62,688 bases of DNA from Bacteroidales bacterium (GTDB lineage Bacteria > Bacteroidota > Bacteroidia > Bacteroidales > FEN-979). Shown here piece by piece: positions 9,334 through 17,943 of this stretch (position 1 is the first letter of the stretch; every line of letters starts with the position of its first letter). The stretch covers positions 1 through 62,688 of the forward strand of contig JALNZC010000023.1 in assembly GCA_023229525.1 (NCBI GenBank). The letters are read 5' to 3'. The position numbers and the translations under genes are program-made. The notes under the pieces are model-generated. The model was not told where the DNA came from and did not search any database. It was given only the letters and a program-made list of their open reading frames with translations.

Positions 9334-9416
9334 TACGAAGGACGAAGGACGAGGGACGAAGGATGAAGGACGAGGGACGAAGGATGAAGGACGAAGGACG
9401 AGGGACGAGGGACGAT
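9334..9416. repeat. Heptanucleotide array GGACGAA/GGACGAG
   Basis: About twelve 7-bp units of GGACGAA, GGACGAG and GGATGAA starting a few bases after the stop of the OstA-like gene. The period is the same as in the other arrays but the unit sequence differs, which separates the 7-bp period from any one motif. Confidence 0.9.
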
Positions 9417-9449
9417 TTTTGATCCCATAACTATCATGCATTATCTATT

Positions 9450-9603
9450 ATCCAGCATCCAGCATCCAGCATCCTGCATCCTGCATCCTGTATCCTGCAT
9501 CCTGCATCCAGCATCCTGTATCCTGTATCCTGTATCCTGCATCCTGCATCCTGCATCCTGTATCCTGCATCCTGTATCCTGTATCCTGCATCCTGCATCC
9601 TGC
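9450..9603. repeat. Heptanucleotide array ATCCAGC/ATCCTGC
   Basis: About 22 units (ATCCAGC first, then ATCCTGC and ATCCTGT). The array ends one base before the TAA of the minus-strand MlaD-like gene. The start-to-stop ORF over it is a periodic artefact. Confidence 0.92.
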
Positions 9604-9604
9604 T

Positions 9605-10552
9605 TTAAAACACTGAAACCTTCACATACCTTCCTGGATTGGTTTTGATATCTTCCAGCAGCAAGTTGAGATCGCGGGCGGCTTTTTCCAACTCTTTATA
9701 AAGGGTATCGTTATTGATCAGTTGCCCGATTGTTCCCTGGCCCCTGTTAATTTTCTGAAGGGCCGAATCCAGGTTTGTGATGGCTTTGTTCACCTGTGCA
9801 AAGGTATAGGGGATCCGTGCTTTGGCCAAGGAATCGCTGATATTCGAGAAATTGGTCAGGATATTGGTGACTTTATCATTATTCTTTTTCAGGTTATTGC
9901 TGATGGATTCCACATTGGTAATAATTTCCGCCAGGTTATTACGTTGTGAACCCATCAATGTATCCAGATTGTGTGTGGTATGGGCAATATTTTCGAGGGT
10001 TTGCTTTACATGCTCAATGGCCATCACGAGGTTGGCACGGGTATTTTTATTAAGGACTTCTTGTACAATTACAGCGATTGAATCGATAGAACTGATGAGA
10101 TTTTCAGCTTTCCTTTTTAACGGCAGTAACTGTTTGTTGACCTCTTCACCCAGTGTAGCTTCGGTGCTGGATTCCAGTGTATCTCCATCCTTTGCCAGTA
10201 TTTTTGAATCTCCCGGGACAATTTCCACCTCCTTTGCGCCCAGCAAACTGGAGCTGAAAATTCTGGCGTGTGAATTTACTGGGATAGGATAATCGCCCAG
10301 AATATAAAGTTCAACAATTATTTTCTGTGGATTTTTTTTATCAAAATAGAGGTTTTTGACCTGTCCTACCTGGAGTCCCTTGATAGAAATCGGATTTGCC
10401 GCCACCAAGCCATTAACATGGTCATATACTGCAAAGAAAGTCCGGTTTGCCTTCAATAATTCCAGCCCTTTCAGGTACATAAGTCCCCAAATCAGGATGG
10501 CCAGTGCGATCACGAAGATAACTCCGACTTTTATCTCTTTCCTGATTACCAT
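9605..10552 (-). CDS. MlaD/MCE family lipid-transport protein
   Basis: A 315-residue protein with one N-terminal membrane helix (about residues 6-27) followed by an MCE domain (about 35-115: DHVNGLVAANPISIKGLQVG). A long helical, coiled-coil-prone tail follows (about 130-300). This is the layout of MlaD-like proteins that feed phospholipids through the periplasm from an ABC transporter; the permease and ATPase are not adjacent here. The ATG at 10552 is preferred because the next upstream start (10570) lies inside the promoter box at 10568-10575. Confidence 0.88.
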   Translation of the reverse strand: MVIRKEIKVGVIFVIALAILIWGLMYLKGLELLKANRTFFAVYDHVNGLVAANPISIKGLQVGQVKNLYFDKKNPQKIIVELYILGDYPIPVNSHARIFSSSLLGAKEVEIVPGDSKILAKDGDTLESSTEATLGEEVNKQLLPLKRKAENLISSIDSIAVIVQEVLNKNTRANLVMAIEHVKQTLENIAHTTHNLDTLMGSQRNNLAEIITNVESISNNLKKNNDKVTNILTNFSNISDSLAKARIPYTFAQVNKAITNLDSALQKINRGQGTIGQLINNDTLYKELEKAARDLNLLLEDIKTNPGRYVKVSVF

Positions 10553-10567
10553 AAAAGCGCTTTTGTG

Positions 10568-10575
10568 CAAATGTA
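10568..10575 (-). promoter_or_regulatory. Bacteroidetes -7 box for MlaD-like gene
   Basis: Forward CAAATGTA reads TACATTTG on the minus strand, matching TAnnTTTG. It sits in the short gap after the amidase stop and leaves a leader of about 10 nt to the ATG at 10552. Confidence 0.5.
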
Positions 10576-10594
10576 CATGAAATAATCTTTTTTT

Positions 10595-11809
10595 CTACTT
10601 TCCAAGCATCCGGTTTGCTTCGTCCTGTGGAATCCGCTGATCGTTCCTGAAAACAACGATGAAAGCATCCTTTATTCCTTTGCCTTTTACCTGCGCCAGC
10701 AAGCTAAGCGCTCCATTCAGGTTAGCCTCATCACCCACGGTGTACTTATACATTCCATTATGCTTGTACATTTTCACCTGTTTGAAAGCTGAAAATTTTT
10801 TCGCATGGCTCCCGATATCAACCTTAGCAACACCGATCTGAACCCGGAATGATAATTCACCGGGGTCCGGTTGATTGGATTTTTTTGTCGGTGGATCTGT
10901 TTTTGGAACCGTAATTCCTTGATCTATATCTTTGGTAACTATGACCGGCGATGAATCGTACGGACGGATATTCATCTGTATGCTTTCCGTAGACACTGGT
11001 TCATTTTTAACAATCGGTTCCTTTGAAGAAATGGGATTTTCAAATTTTTCCTTGAACTGGCGGAAGGCCCGGTAAATCGCTGACGCAATATATTCCTGCC
11101 CTTTATCCGAGATCAAAAATTTTTCTTCAGCGGGATTGCTCAGATAACCGGTTTCCACGATAACACTGGGCATGGTTGTTTTGTAAAGCACGATAAATCC
11201 TGCTTGGCGTACACCTCTGTTGTTCAGCCCAACCCGTTCTTCCATCTGCTCCTGTACACCGGCTGCAAAATCAGTGCTTTGATCCAGGTTTGAATTTTGA
11301 TTCAGGGAAAAAATGATGTACGATTCATCGGAGTTGGGATCAAAGCCATTGTAGGTCGACTGGTAGTCAGATTCAAGAAGGATTGAGGCGTTTTCCTGTT
11401 TGGCGGTATTGAGGTTAGCCGCTGATTTATGCAATCCCATGATATAGGTCTCAGCGCCTTTGAGGGTTTGCAATTTATTTGCATTACAATGGATGGAAAT
11501 AAACAGGTCGGCCCTATTCTCATTGGCGATCCCCGCTCGCCTGTATAATTCTACAAACCGATCGCGATCGCGGGTATAGATTACCCTTACGTCCTTCATG
11601 TTCCGCTGGATCAGGTTACCCAACTTAAGAGCGATGGAAAGATTAATATTTTTCTCCTTTGCAATATGTCCGATCGCTCCAGGATCATGCCCGCCATGAC
11701 CGGCATCGATGACCACAGTCCGGATTAATGCAGGATATTGCGCCGGTAAATTGGGAACACCGGCAAAAATCAGAAGAGATACCTGCAAATGCTTGTAAAA
11801 TCGCTGCAT
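10595..11809 (-). CDS. N-acetylmuramoyl-L-alanine amidase with SPOR-like tail
   Basis: A 404-residue secreted Amidase_3 enzyme that cleaves the amide between MurNAc and the stem peptide. The ATG at 11809 starts a signal peptide (about 1-23). Zinc-binding and catalytic residues are visible: His in DAGHGGHDPGA, His in SIHCNA and Glu in VETGYLSNPAEE. Residues about 325-404 look like a SPOR-like domain (FRVQIGVAK, then a YKYTVG segment) that would bind denuded glycan at division sites. The promoter-like box at 11929-11936 would leave a leader of about 110 nt for this start; a TTG at 11899 would add 30 residues and hide the signal peptide. Confidence 0.9.
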   Translation of the reverse strand: MQRFYKHLQVSLLIFAGVPNLPAQYPALIRTVVIDAGHGGHDPGAIGHIAKEKNINLSIALKLGNLIQRNMKDVRVIYTRDRDRFVELYRRAGIANENRADLFISIHCNANKLQTLKGAETYIMGLHKSAANLNTAKQENASILLESDYQSTYNGFDPNSDESYIIFSLNQNSNLDQSTDFAAGVQEQMEERVGLNNRGVRQAGFIVLYKTTMPSVIVETGYLSNPAEEKFLISDKGQEYIASAIYRAFRQFKEKFENPISSKEPIVKNEPVSTESIQMNIRPYDSSPVIVTKDIDQGITVPKTDPPTKKSNQPDPGELSFRVQIGVAKVDIGSHAKKFSAFKQVKMYKHNGMYKYTVGDEANLNGALSLLAQVKGKGIKDAFIVVFRNDQRIPQDEANRMLGK

Positions 11810-11928
11810 CCGCGGAATGTGATTGTTAAAGTATCTTAAAAAAGCCAGCGTCTCAATAATTTTGATTAGTTTTGAAACCTGAAGAATAACGGTCTTCAAC
11901 GCCTTTTTATTCTGAATTTAATTACAAA

Positions 11929-11936
11929 CAAAGATA
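11929..11936 (-). promoter_or_regulatory. Bacteroidetes -7 box for amidase gene
   Basis: Forward CAAAGATA reads TATCTTTG on the minus strand, an exact TAnnTTTG match. It lies between the divergent amidase and lptD genes. Confidence 0.5.
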
Positions 11937-11966
11937 GAATATTAACCTCAGAGTTCAGAAAAGAAG

Positions 11967-14615
11967 TTGTTAACGAAATTATTAACAAGATCTTCCCTGG
12001 TATCTCTTTTTTTGGTCCTTTTCTTCCTGCAAATCACCTATGTGGTCGCCCAGGATACGATCCGGCAGAAAAAGGCAGATTCATTATCATTGGTTTCCGT
12101 TAAAATCGATTCTTCCCGGATAGATTCGATCCGAAAAGACAGTCTGTTGAGAAAAACAGCCCATAAAACCGTCCTCCAGGACAAAGTGGATTATTCCTCA
12201 CGAGACTCTCTCCGTTTTGAAATTAAAAAACAAAAAGTATTTCTTTATCAGGAAGCTGATATCAAGTACCAGGATATCAGTCTGAAAGCAGGCTATGTTG
12301 AAATTGATTTTCCTAAAAACCTGGTCTATGCCACTAACCTGAAAGATTCTGCCGGTGCACCTCTGGGAGTTCCCGAATTTATCCAGGGATCACAAAAATT
12401 CAAATCGAAGGAGATCAATTACAATTTCACCACCAAACGGGGATATATCAATACCGTTTTTACCAAACAGGACGAAGGTTATCTGCATGGCACTATCGTC
12501 AAGAAGATGGAAAATGATGTAACGTACATAAAATCGGGTTCCTATACCACCTGTGATAACGAAGAAAACCCTCATTTCGCCTTTAAATTCAGCAAAGGAA
12601 AGATAATTCCCGGTAAACGGGTCATCACAGGCCCGGCATATATGGATATTGCCAATGTGGCTACACCCCTGCTCATTCCGTTCGGTTTTTTTCCCAACCG
12701 GGCCGGACAAAGATCCGGGATTTTGCTGCCCACCTATGGGGAGTCGGCAAATCGTGGATTTTATTTTGAAAACTTTGGTTATTACTGGGCCATGACTAAA
12801 TACATGGACGTTACGGTGCTGGCGGATATTTATACCCATGGAAGCTGGTCTATCAAACCCACCTTTCGCTACAACAAACGATATCATTATAATGGTTCGT
12901 TTAATTTCAGCTATGCCGTCAACCTCATCGGAACTGCTGATTCACCGGACTTTCAAAAATCGAAGGATTTCCAGGTTCGATGGGTACACAGCCAGGATGC
13001 CAAAGCCCGCCCGCGAAGCAGTTTTTCAGCCAATGTCAACATTGTCAGCAACACTTTTAACAAATACAATCTGGCCTCCAGTGCACAATCGTATCTTTCA
13101 AACACTTTTCAGTCGAGTATTAACTATTCTACCAATTTTGCAGGAAAATATTACCTGAACCTCAATTTTAACCATAGCCAGAATACCGGCACCAAAATCA
13201 TTAATGTCACACTTCCCCAGGTATCCTTTTCGGTAAATCAGTTCTATCCTTTCCGCAGACAAAATCCGGTTGGAAAAATGAAATGGTATGAACAGATCAG
13301 TATGAAATACAACCTGGATATGGAGAACCGATACAATACAGTGGATTCGAATTTTATGAAGGGGCAATGGTTCGATTCCCTGCAAAACGGCTTGCGACAA
13401 AGTATACCGGTCAGTGCAACTTTCCGGGTCCTGAAGTTTTTCAACTGGAGCAATTCCATCAGTTTCAACGACCGGATGTATCTTAAAACCATACGGAAAC
13501 AATTTATCGATTCTGTTTCCATCTCAAACGATACAAGTACTATCCAAAGTAAACTCCAAACCCGCCAGGTTTCCGGATTTGAAAATGCCTTTGATTGTAG
13601 CTTAAGCTCTTCCATAAGCACACGTCTTTACGGGATGTACCAGTTCAAGGGCAATGGGTTGATCAGGGCCATCCGGCATATGATGGTTCCTACAATAGGG
13701 TTTTCCTACACACCTGATTGGGGTGCGCCGGGACTTGGGTATTGGCGGAATATTGAGAATGACCTCAGTAATGTTACGGGACGTTATTCCATTTTTGAAC
13801 AAGGAATTTATGGTGGTCCACCGGGGCAAAAATCGGGAATGATCACATTCAATATAAGCAATAACCTCGAAATGAAGGTCCGAAACCGGAAGGATACCAT
13901 TTCCGGTATAAGAAAAATCCCCCTGATCGATGAGCTCACCATTCGCACTTCTTATGATATTGCCCGTGATTCGTTGAACTGGTCACCCATTATCCTCACC
14001 GCCCGGAGTACCATCATCAAGGGATTGACAATCCAATATGCCAGCCTTTGGGATATGTATGCCCATGATTCGCTTGGAAGACGTATCAACACGAGCGAAT
14101 GGAAAGCCCATCACCGGCTGATCCGCCTGGATAATACCTCCTGGAATGTCGGGTTGACATATTCCCCGTCATCGGAAAAAGTCAAGGGGAAGAAAACAAC
14201 CACCAAGGGCACACCGCAGGAACAGCAAGACATAGCGGACTATTATGACTATTACGTTGACTTCGACATTCCCTGGAGCTTTTCCATCAATTACAACTTC
14301 AATTACTCCAAGAACTGGACTAGTGCAACCCTTTCACGGGTTCAACAGATTACTCAAACCCTGAGTTTCAGCGGCCAATTGAATATTACCCCGAAATGGA
14401 AAATATCCCTTACCACCGGTTGGGATTTTGTGAATAGTGAGTTGTCGTATACCTCCATCGATGTATACCGCGATCTTCACTGCTGGGAAATGCGTTTCGG
14501 TTGGATTCCCAAAGGTGGACAACAGAGCTGGAATTTTTCGATCAATGTCAAGGCTTCGATCCTCCAGGATCTGAAGCTGAATAAGAAAAAGGATTTCAGG
14601 GATTATGCGTATTGA
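11967..14615 (+). CDS. lptD: LPS-assembly outer-membrane protein LptD
   Basis: An 882-residue outer-membrane protein. From a TTG start it has a signal peptide (about 1-29, ending YVVAQ) and a Ser/Asp-rich linker. An OstA/LptA-like periplasmic domain follows (about 75-230), then a large beta-barrel (about 240-880) rich in alternating aromatic strands (for example YYWAMTKYMDVTVLADIY). It inserts LPS into the outer leaflet together with LptE. No ATG alternative opens onto the signal peptide, so TTG is the likely start. Upstream is the divergent amidase; RidA follows on the same strand. The sequence is far from proteobacterial LptD, as usual for Bacteroidetes. Confidence 0.88.
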   Translation: MLTKLLTRSSLVSLFLVLFFLQITYVVAQDTIRQKKADSLSLVSVKIDSSRIDSIRKDSLLRKTAHKTVLQDKVDYSSRDSLRFEIKKQKVFLYQEADIKYQDISLKAGYVEIDFPKNLVYATNLKDSAGAPLGVPEFIQGSQKFKSKEINYNFTTKRGYINTVFTKQDEGYLHGTIVKKMENDVTYIKSGSYTTCDNEENPHFAFKFSKGKIIPGKRVITGPAYMDIANVATPLLIPFGFFPNRAGQRSGILLPTYGESANRGFYFENFGYYWAMTKYMDVTVLADIYTHGSWSIKPTFRYNKRYHYNGSFNFSYAVNLIGTADSPDFQKSKDFQVRWVHSQDAKARPRSSFSANVNIVSNTFNKYNLASSAQSYLSNTFQSSINYSTNFAGKYYLNLNFNHSQNTGTKIINVTLPQVSFSVNQFYPFRRQNPVGKMKWYEQISMKYNLDMENRYNTVDSNFMKGQWFDSLQNGLRQSIPVSATFRVLKFFNWSNSISFNDRMYLKTIRKQFIDSVSISNDTSTIQSKLQTRQVSGFENAFDCSLSSSISTRLYGMYQFKGNGLIRAIRHMMVPTIGFSYTPDWGAPGLGYWRNIENDLSNVTGRYSIFEQGIYGGPPGQKSGMITFNISNNLEMKVRNRKDTISGIRKIPLIDELTIRTSYDIARDSLNWSPIILTARSTIIKGLTIQYASLWDMYAHDSLGRRINTSEWKAHHRLIRLDNTSWNVGLTYSPSSEKVKGKKTTTKGTPQEQQDIADYYDYYVDFDIPWSFSINYNFNYSKNWTSATLSRVQQITQTLSFSGQLNITPKWKISLTTGWDFVNSELSYTSIDVYRDLHCWEMRFGWIPKGGQQSWNFSINVKASILQDLKLNKKKDFRDYAY

Positions 14616-14625
14616 TGAAGAATTG

Positions 14626-14663
14626 GATGCTGGATACTGGATACTGGATGCTGGATGCTGGAT
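14626..14663. repeat. Short heptanucleotide array TGGATGC/TGGATAC
   Basis: About five 7-bp units directly after the stop of lptD and 14 bp before the ATG of ridA. It lies in the leader of the RidA gene; an upstream ATG at 14605 would translate it and is not credible. Confidence 0.85.
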
Positions 14664-14676
14664 AAAAATCAAAAAT

Positions 14677-15054
14677 ATGAAAAGAATTATTTCGACTCCC
14701 TTTGCACCCAATGCAATCGGACCGTACAGTCAGGCTGTAGAAGTTAATGGCATTTTATTTATTTCGGGACAAATTCCGCTGGATCCGGCCACCGGTATGA
14801 TGGTGGATGGTGGTATCAATGAACAGACCGAACAGGTTATGAAAAATATCGGCGCCATTTTGAAGGCATCCGGGTACACCTATGATGATGTTGTAAAATC
14901 AACCTGTTTGTTGAGCGACATGGATAATTTTGTTCATATGAATGCCGTCTATGGTAAGTATTATGCAAAAAACCCACCTGCCAGGGCTGCGTATGCCGTG
15001 GTAAAATTACCTTTGGGTGCACTGGTCGAAATTGAGACAATCGCGGTGAAATGA
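14677..15054 (+). CDS. ridA: RidA family reactive enamine/imine deaminase
   Basis: A 125-residue protein starting MKRIISTPFAPNAIGPYSQA, the standard start of the YjgF/YER057c/UK114 family. RidA hydrolyses 2-aminoacrylate and similar enamines released by PLP enzymes before they damage other PLP enzymes. The conserved Arg and the C-terminal Glu are present (PARAAYAV, then LVEIETIAVK). Full length for the family. It follows lptD, from which only the heptamer array separates it. Confidence 0.95.
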   Translation: MKRIISTPFAPNAIGPYSQAVEVNGILFISGQIPLDPATGMMVDGGINEQTEQVMKNIGAILKASGYTYDDVVKSTCLLSDMDNFVHMNAVYGKYYAKNPPARAAYAVVKLPLGALVEIETIAVK

Positions 15055-15111
15055 GATAGGAGATTTCCATTATCCGATGTGGATGTTTATCGCTAAGGGT
15101 TAAATCACCTA

Positions 15112-16287
15112 TTATTGACCCGTTAACACATAGGGTGCCCAAATGGTAGGCAAAGAGGTTTCCTGTTTATTGATCAGATTGATCTTCACTTCCCTCAGTG
15201 CCTGGCTATAGGTTTTTCCGGACAGACATCTCCGGTAGAAATCAACCATAAATTGATTGGCCAGTGCGTCGGTTACGTTCCATAAAGCGCAAAGTGTGTT
15301 CCGTGCACCTGCCTGAAAAAAACTCAGGGAGAGGGATTGAAATGTCGTTCCCGAGGGTGGTGGGATGATACCTGAAGAACAGGCATTCAATACAATCAGA
15401 TCGGCATTTAGTTTGAGGTGACTGATTTCATCCGGTGTAAGAATTTCCTGTGGGCACGATCCGGTTTTCGAGGCCGGATCATATCCCCAGAAAAGAAACC
15501 CACCGCATGCGTGTCCCAAGGATTGCGGCAAATAATGCGTCGCCAGATGTACGATTTTTCCGCGGCCTGAATATTCCTTGAAACATTCCTTGCCTGAATG
15601 TTGGTCACAAATCAGCCGGAACGAACGTCCCTTTTTCTTAAATAGCGCCCCAATAGCCCTAATTTCCTTTTTTGAATATGGTAAGGGGTTAAGGCTCGGA
15701 TGGTGGTCAAAACCCGGGGAAAACCCCAGAAATTCAATATCCGGTTCAGAAATTATTATAAAATTCTCAGCCCATTGCCTGATAGAAAAATGATATATGA
15801 TCTCAAAATCCTGAACCAGGTATTGGATATTTCGCTCCGAAAAGGGAAGAGAGAAATCTTTACAGCGAATAAATGCTTCAAAAGGAAGTTCGGAAAGATC
15901 TTTTCCCGGAACTATAATCATTCGTTTTTTCCCACGCAATAAATTCTTCACCGGGTAAATCAGAAAAGCATACAGGATATTACCGGGAGAAGAAAATCCT
16001 CTGGGGTCGGCAATCCTTAATGATCTTTTAAACGTTGAAACCGATGACCAGAACACCGGGACAAGATTCTGTTGTGAAAAAGAATTGTCTTTCGCTGTAA
16101 TTGCATGAATATTCAGTGAAGAGTCCGTAATATCATATTCCAGCAGGATTTCATCCGGTTTTAATTTCTGTTGAATAGAAACAATTCCAACTCCGGCAGG
16201 GCAAATTTGTGCAAATAATCGGCAAATTATACCCTGGAACAGAAAGCTTATGAAAGTAAATCCTATAATTATAAGCAAACGGGTCAT
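15112..16287 (-). CDS. CHAT-domain caspase-like protease
   Basis: A 391-residue protein, last of a three-gene cassette. The N terminus is a hydrophobic segment (about residues 1-27), a signal peptide or anchor. The C-terminal half (about 150-391) is a CHAT domain: the catalytic His lies in VHLATHYLP and the catalytic Cys in LNACSSGI. FFQAGARNTLCALWNVTD and the final ALREVKINLI segment are also typical. Most CHAT proteins carry N-terminal TPRs; this one does not. CHAT enzymes are caspase/separase-like cysteine proteases, as in gRAMP/Craspase TPR-CHAT. Start at the ATG at 16287. Substrate unknown; the neighbouring anti-sigma-like protein is an obvious candidate. Confidence 0.85.
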   Translation of the reverse strand: MTRLLIIIGFTFISFLFQGIICRLFAQICPAGVGIVSIQQKLKPDEILLEYDITDSSLNIHAITAKDNSFSQQNLVPVFWSSVSTFKRSLRIADPRGFSSPGNILYAFLIYPVKNLLRGKKRMIIVPGKDLSELPFEAFIRCKDFSLPFSERNIQYLVQDFEIIYHFSIRQWAENFIIISEPDIEFLGFSPGFDHHPSLNPLPYSKKEIRAIGALFKKKGRSFRLICDQHSGKECFKEYSGRGKIVHLATHYLPQSLGHACGGFLFWGYDPASKTGSCPQEILTPDEISHLKLNADLIVLNACSSGIIPPPSGTTFQSLSLSFFQAGARNTLCALWNVTDALANQFMVDFYRRCLSGKTYSQALREVKINLINKQETSLPTIWAPYVLTGQ

Positions 16288-16305
16288 GACCAATAATAAA
16301 GCGAA

Positions 16306-17088
16306 TCAAAACAATATTATCTTACCGACCATGATCAATTCATCTTCCATGGTTATCCTCCAATAAAAAAGGCCTTTTTGAAAATCATCCGTATCAAGTA
16401 AATAGGAATTTCCTTGAATACCAGGTGTTTCGAATATATTTTTTCCACGGTTATTCAGAATAGAGATGATCACAGGTTGTGTGTTGTCCTCATTATCCCA
16501 CGTGAAGTTAATGACAGATCCCGCGGGAATTTGCTGCCGGGTCATTGGTGCGATAAGTTTAAAGGTTGTTGTGCGGGTATTAGCGCCGACTAATAATTCA
16601 AGTTCCGGTAATGATTTGAAGTCAGGTTCCAACCGCAGATGAAAAACAAGCTCTCCCCGAGCGGCAGGAGCGACTTTCCCGATACTGTCGGCAGGATTGG
16701 GTTGGAAAAACGTAAACGGGCCGGAATGATTTGTTTTCCGGAGCATTGTAATCTTGTTTTTGGAATCAATCCAACCCGGGTTATCCTTAAACAGCAGATA
16801 GAGAATCAATCCGATAGTAACAAGAAACAGAACTGATGCTGCGGCCAGCAGTAAAGGATCAAAACGTGTATGTGATTTTCTCTGCTGGGTGATCGTTTTC
16901 ACTTTCCGGAAAAATTCCAGGGAATCCGGGTCGGCTAAAATATCATTGAGACAACGGTCAACCGAAACTTCAGCACGTAATATCCGGCTCTGCCGCTTAA
17001 TCTCGTTAAACCGTGATAATTCAGACGGGCTCAGTTCATTTTCATGGTAACGATCAATCCAATCGCTATGTATTTCATTGTCATTCAT
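16306..17088 (-). CDS. Membrane-anchored anti-sigma-like protein
   Basis: A 260-residue protein with an acidic cytosolic N terminus (about 1-90, including a DWIDRYHENELSPSELSRF element as in anti-sigma factors). One TM helix follows (about 93-117) and then an extracytoplasmic part (about 118-260) with Ig-like beta strands (APMTRQQIPAGSVINFTWDN). There is no HxxxCxxC zinc motif. The ATG at 17088 overlaps the end of the sigma gene by 8 bp; an ATG at 17118 is also possible with a 38-bp overlap. Sigma, this gene and the CHAT gene are contiguous. I infer that it holds the sigma factor at the membrane; this is not proven by sequence. Confidence 0.65.
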   Translation of the reverse strand: MNDNEIHSDWIDRYHENELSPSELSRFNEIKRQSRILRAEVSVDRCLNDILADPDSLEFFRKVKTITQQRKSHTRFDPLLLAAASVLFLVTIGLILYLLFKDNPGWIDSKNKITMLRKTNHSGPFTFFQPNPADSIGKVAPAARGELVFHLRLEPDFKSLPELELLVGANTRTTTFKLIAPMTRQQIPAGSVINFTWDNEDNTQPVIISILNNRGKNIFETPGIQGNSYLLDTDDFQKGLFYWRITMEDELIMVGKIILF

Positions 17089-17668
17089 AATGTATAAAGG
17101 GTTGACATTTTGGATCATTCAGAATTTTTTTGCGTAACATATTTTTACATAAATACTTTCTGGTTTTCACATACGATATATTCTTGTAATGCATGATAAT
17201 GGCAATCCGCTTCAGGGAAATTTTCAAATAAAAAAGCCTGAGGAGTTGCTGACAGCCATCCGACAGATTAAAAAAATGCTGTTGGTATAACCTTCTCCGC
17301 TCCAATTGATATTCCAATATTTCAAAATCCTCCTGCCCATATCTATCCCTTTCTTCATGAACTTCGTAATCAGCCATATAAAGTAACCTGTATTTACGTT
17401 CGAGGCGCTGCAACCAGATATTTTTACTGATAGCATAAAAATAGGTTTTCAAACTACAGCTTAAATTCAGCGGTTCATTCCGGCTTCGTTTATATAATAC
17501 GAAAAGGGTATCCTGAAAAACATCTTCCACATCCTGTCTTGTGCCTGAATTTCGTTCTACAATTGAGCGTACCATGGGGAGAAATTCTGTGTACATGTAA
17601 TTGATATAACAATTTTTCTTTTGCTGAAGACCCAGGATAATGGCTTCATCTGAGTAACGATTAACCAT
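17081..17668 (-). CDS. ECF-type RNA polymerase sigma factor
   Basis: A 195-residue sigma-70-family factor with region 2 (GTRQDVEDVFQDTLFVLYKR, then YFYAISKNIWLQRLERKYR) and a divergent region 4 (SLKRIAIIMHYKNISYVKTR). It lacks regions 1 and 3, so it belongs to the ECF class. It is first in a cassette with an anti-sigma-like membrane protein and a CHAT protease. ECF factors are usually held inactive by the next gene's product, which fits here. No autoregulated promoter could be identified. Confidence 0.85.
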   Translation of the reverse strand: MVNRYSDEAIILGLQQKKNCYINYMYTEFLPMVRSIVERNSGTRQDVEDVFQDTLFVLYKRSRNEPLNLSCSLKTYFYAISKNIWLQRLERKYRLLYMADYEVHEERDRYGQEDFEILEYQLERRRLYQQHFFNLSDGCQQLLRLFYLKISLKRIAIIMHYKNISYVKTRKYLCKNMLRKKILNDPKCQPFIHYE

Positions 17669-17943
17669 AAGTTTTATGTTTATATGATGTTTAATCGGGA
17701 ATTAGTCAAAATGTAATACGGTTGTTAATAACTTTTTTATTCCGTACCAGACGGGATTATTAAATATATGACAGGAAAAGGTTATGCCTGGTTGCATGAA
17801 GATGCAGAAAAAATAAAATTTTTTTTATTGGGCTGCTATCTGATCCTGTGAAATGACCAGGTCAACCGGATGTCGTAGCGGAAATTCAATTTTTCCTGTA
17901 CATTTACAGCGTCAATCTATTTAAAACCCTAAAATTCTATTGA
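17669..17943. other. AT-rich divergent intergenic region
   Basis: Region of 275 bp between the ECF sigma cassette and the YD-like gene. There is no ORF, and poly-T and poly-A tracts are present. TACATTTA near 17899 is a near match to TAnnTTTG and could serve the plus-strand gene. Nothing else recognised. Confidence 0.4.
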
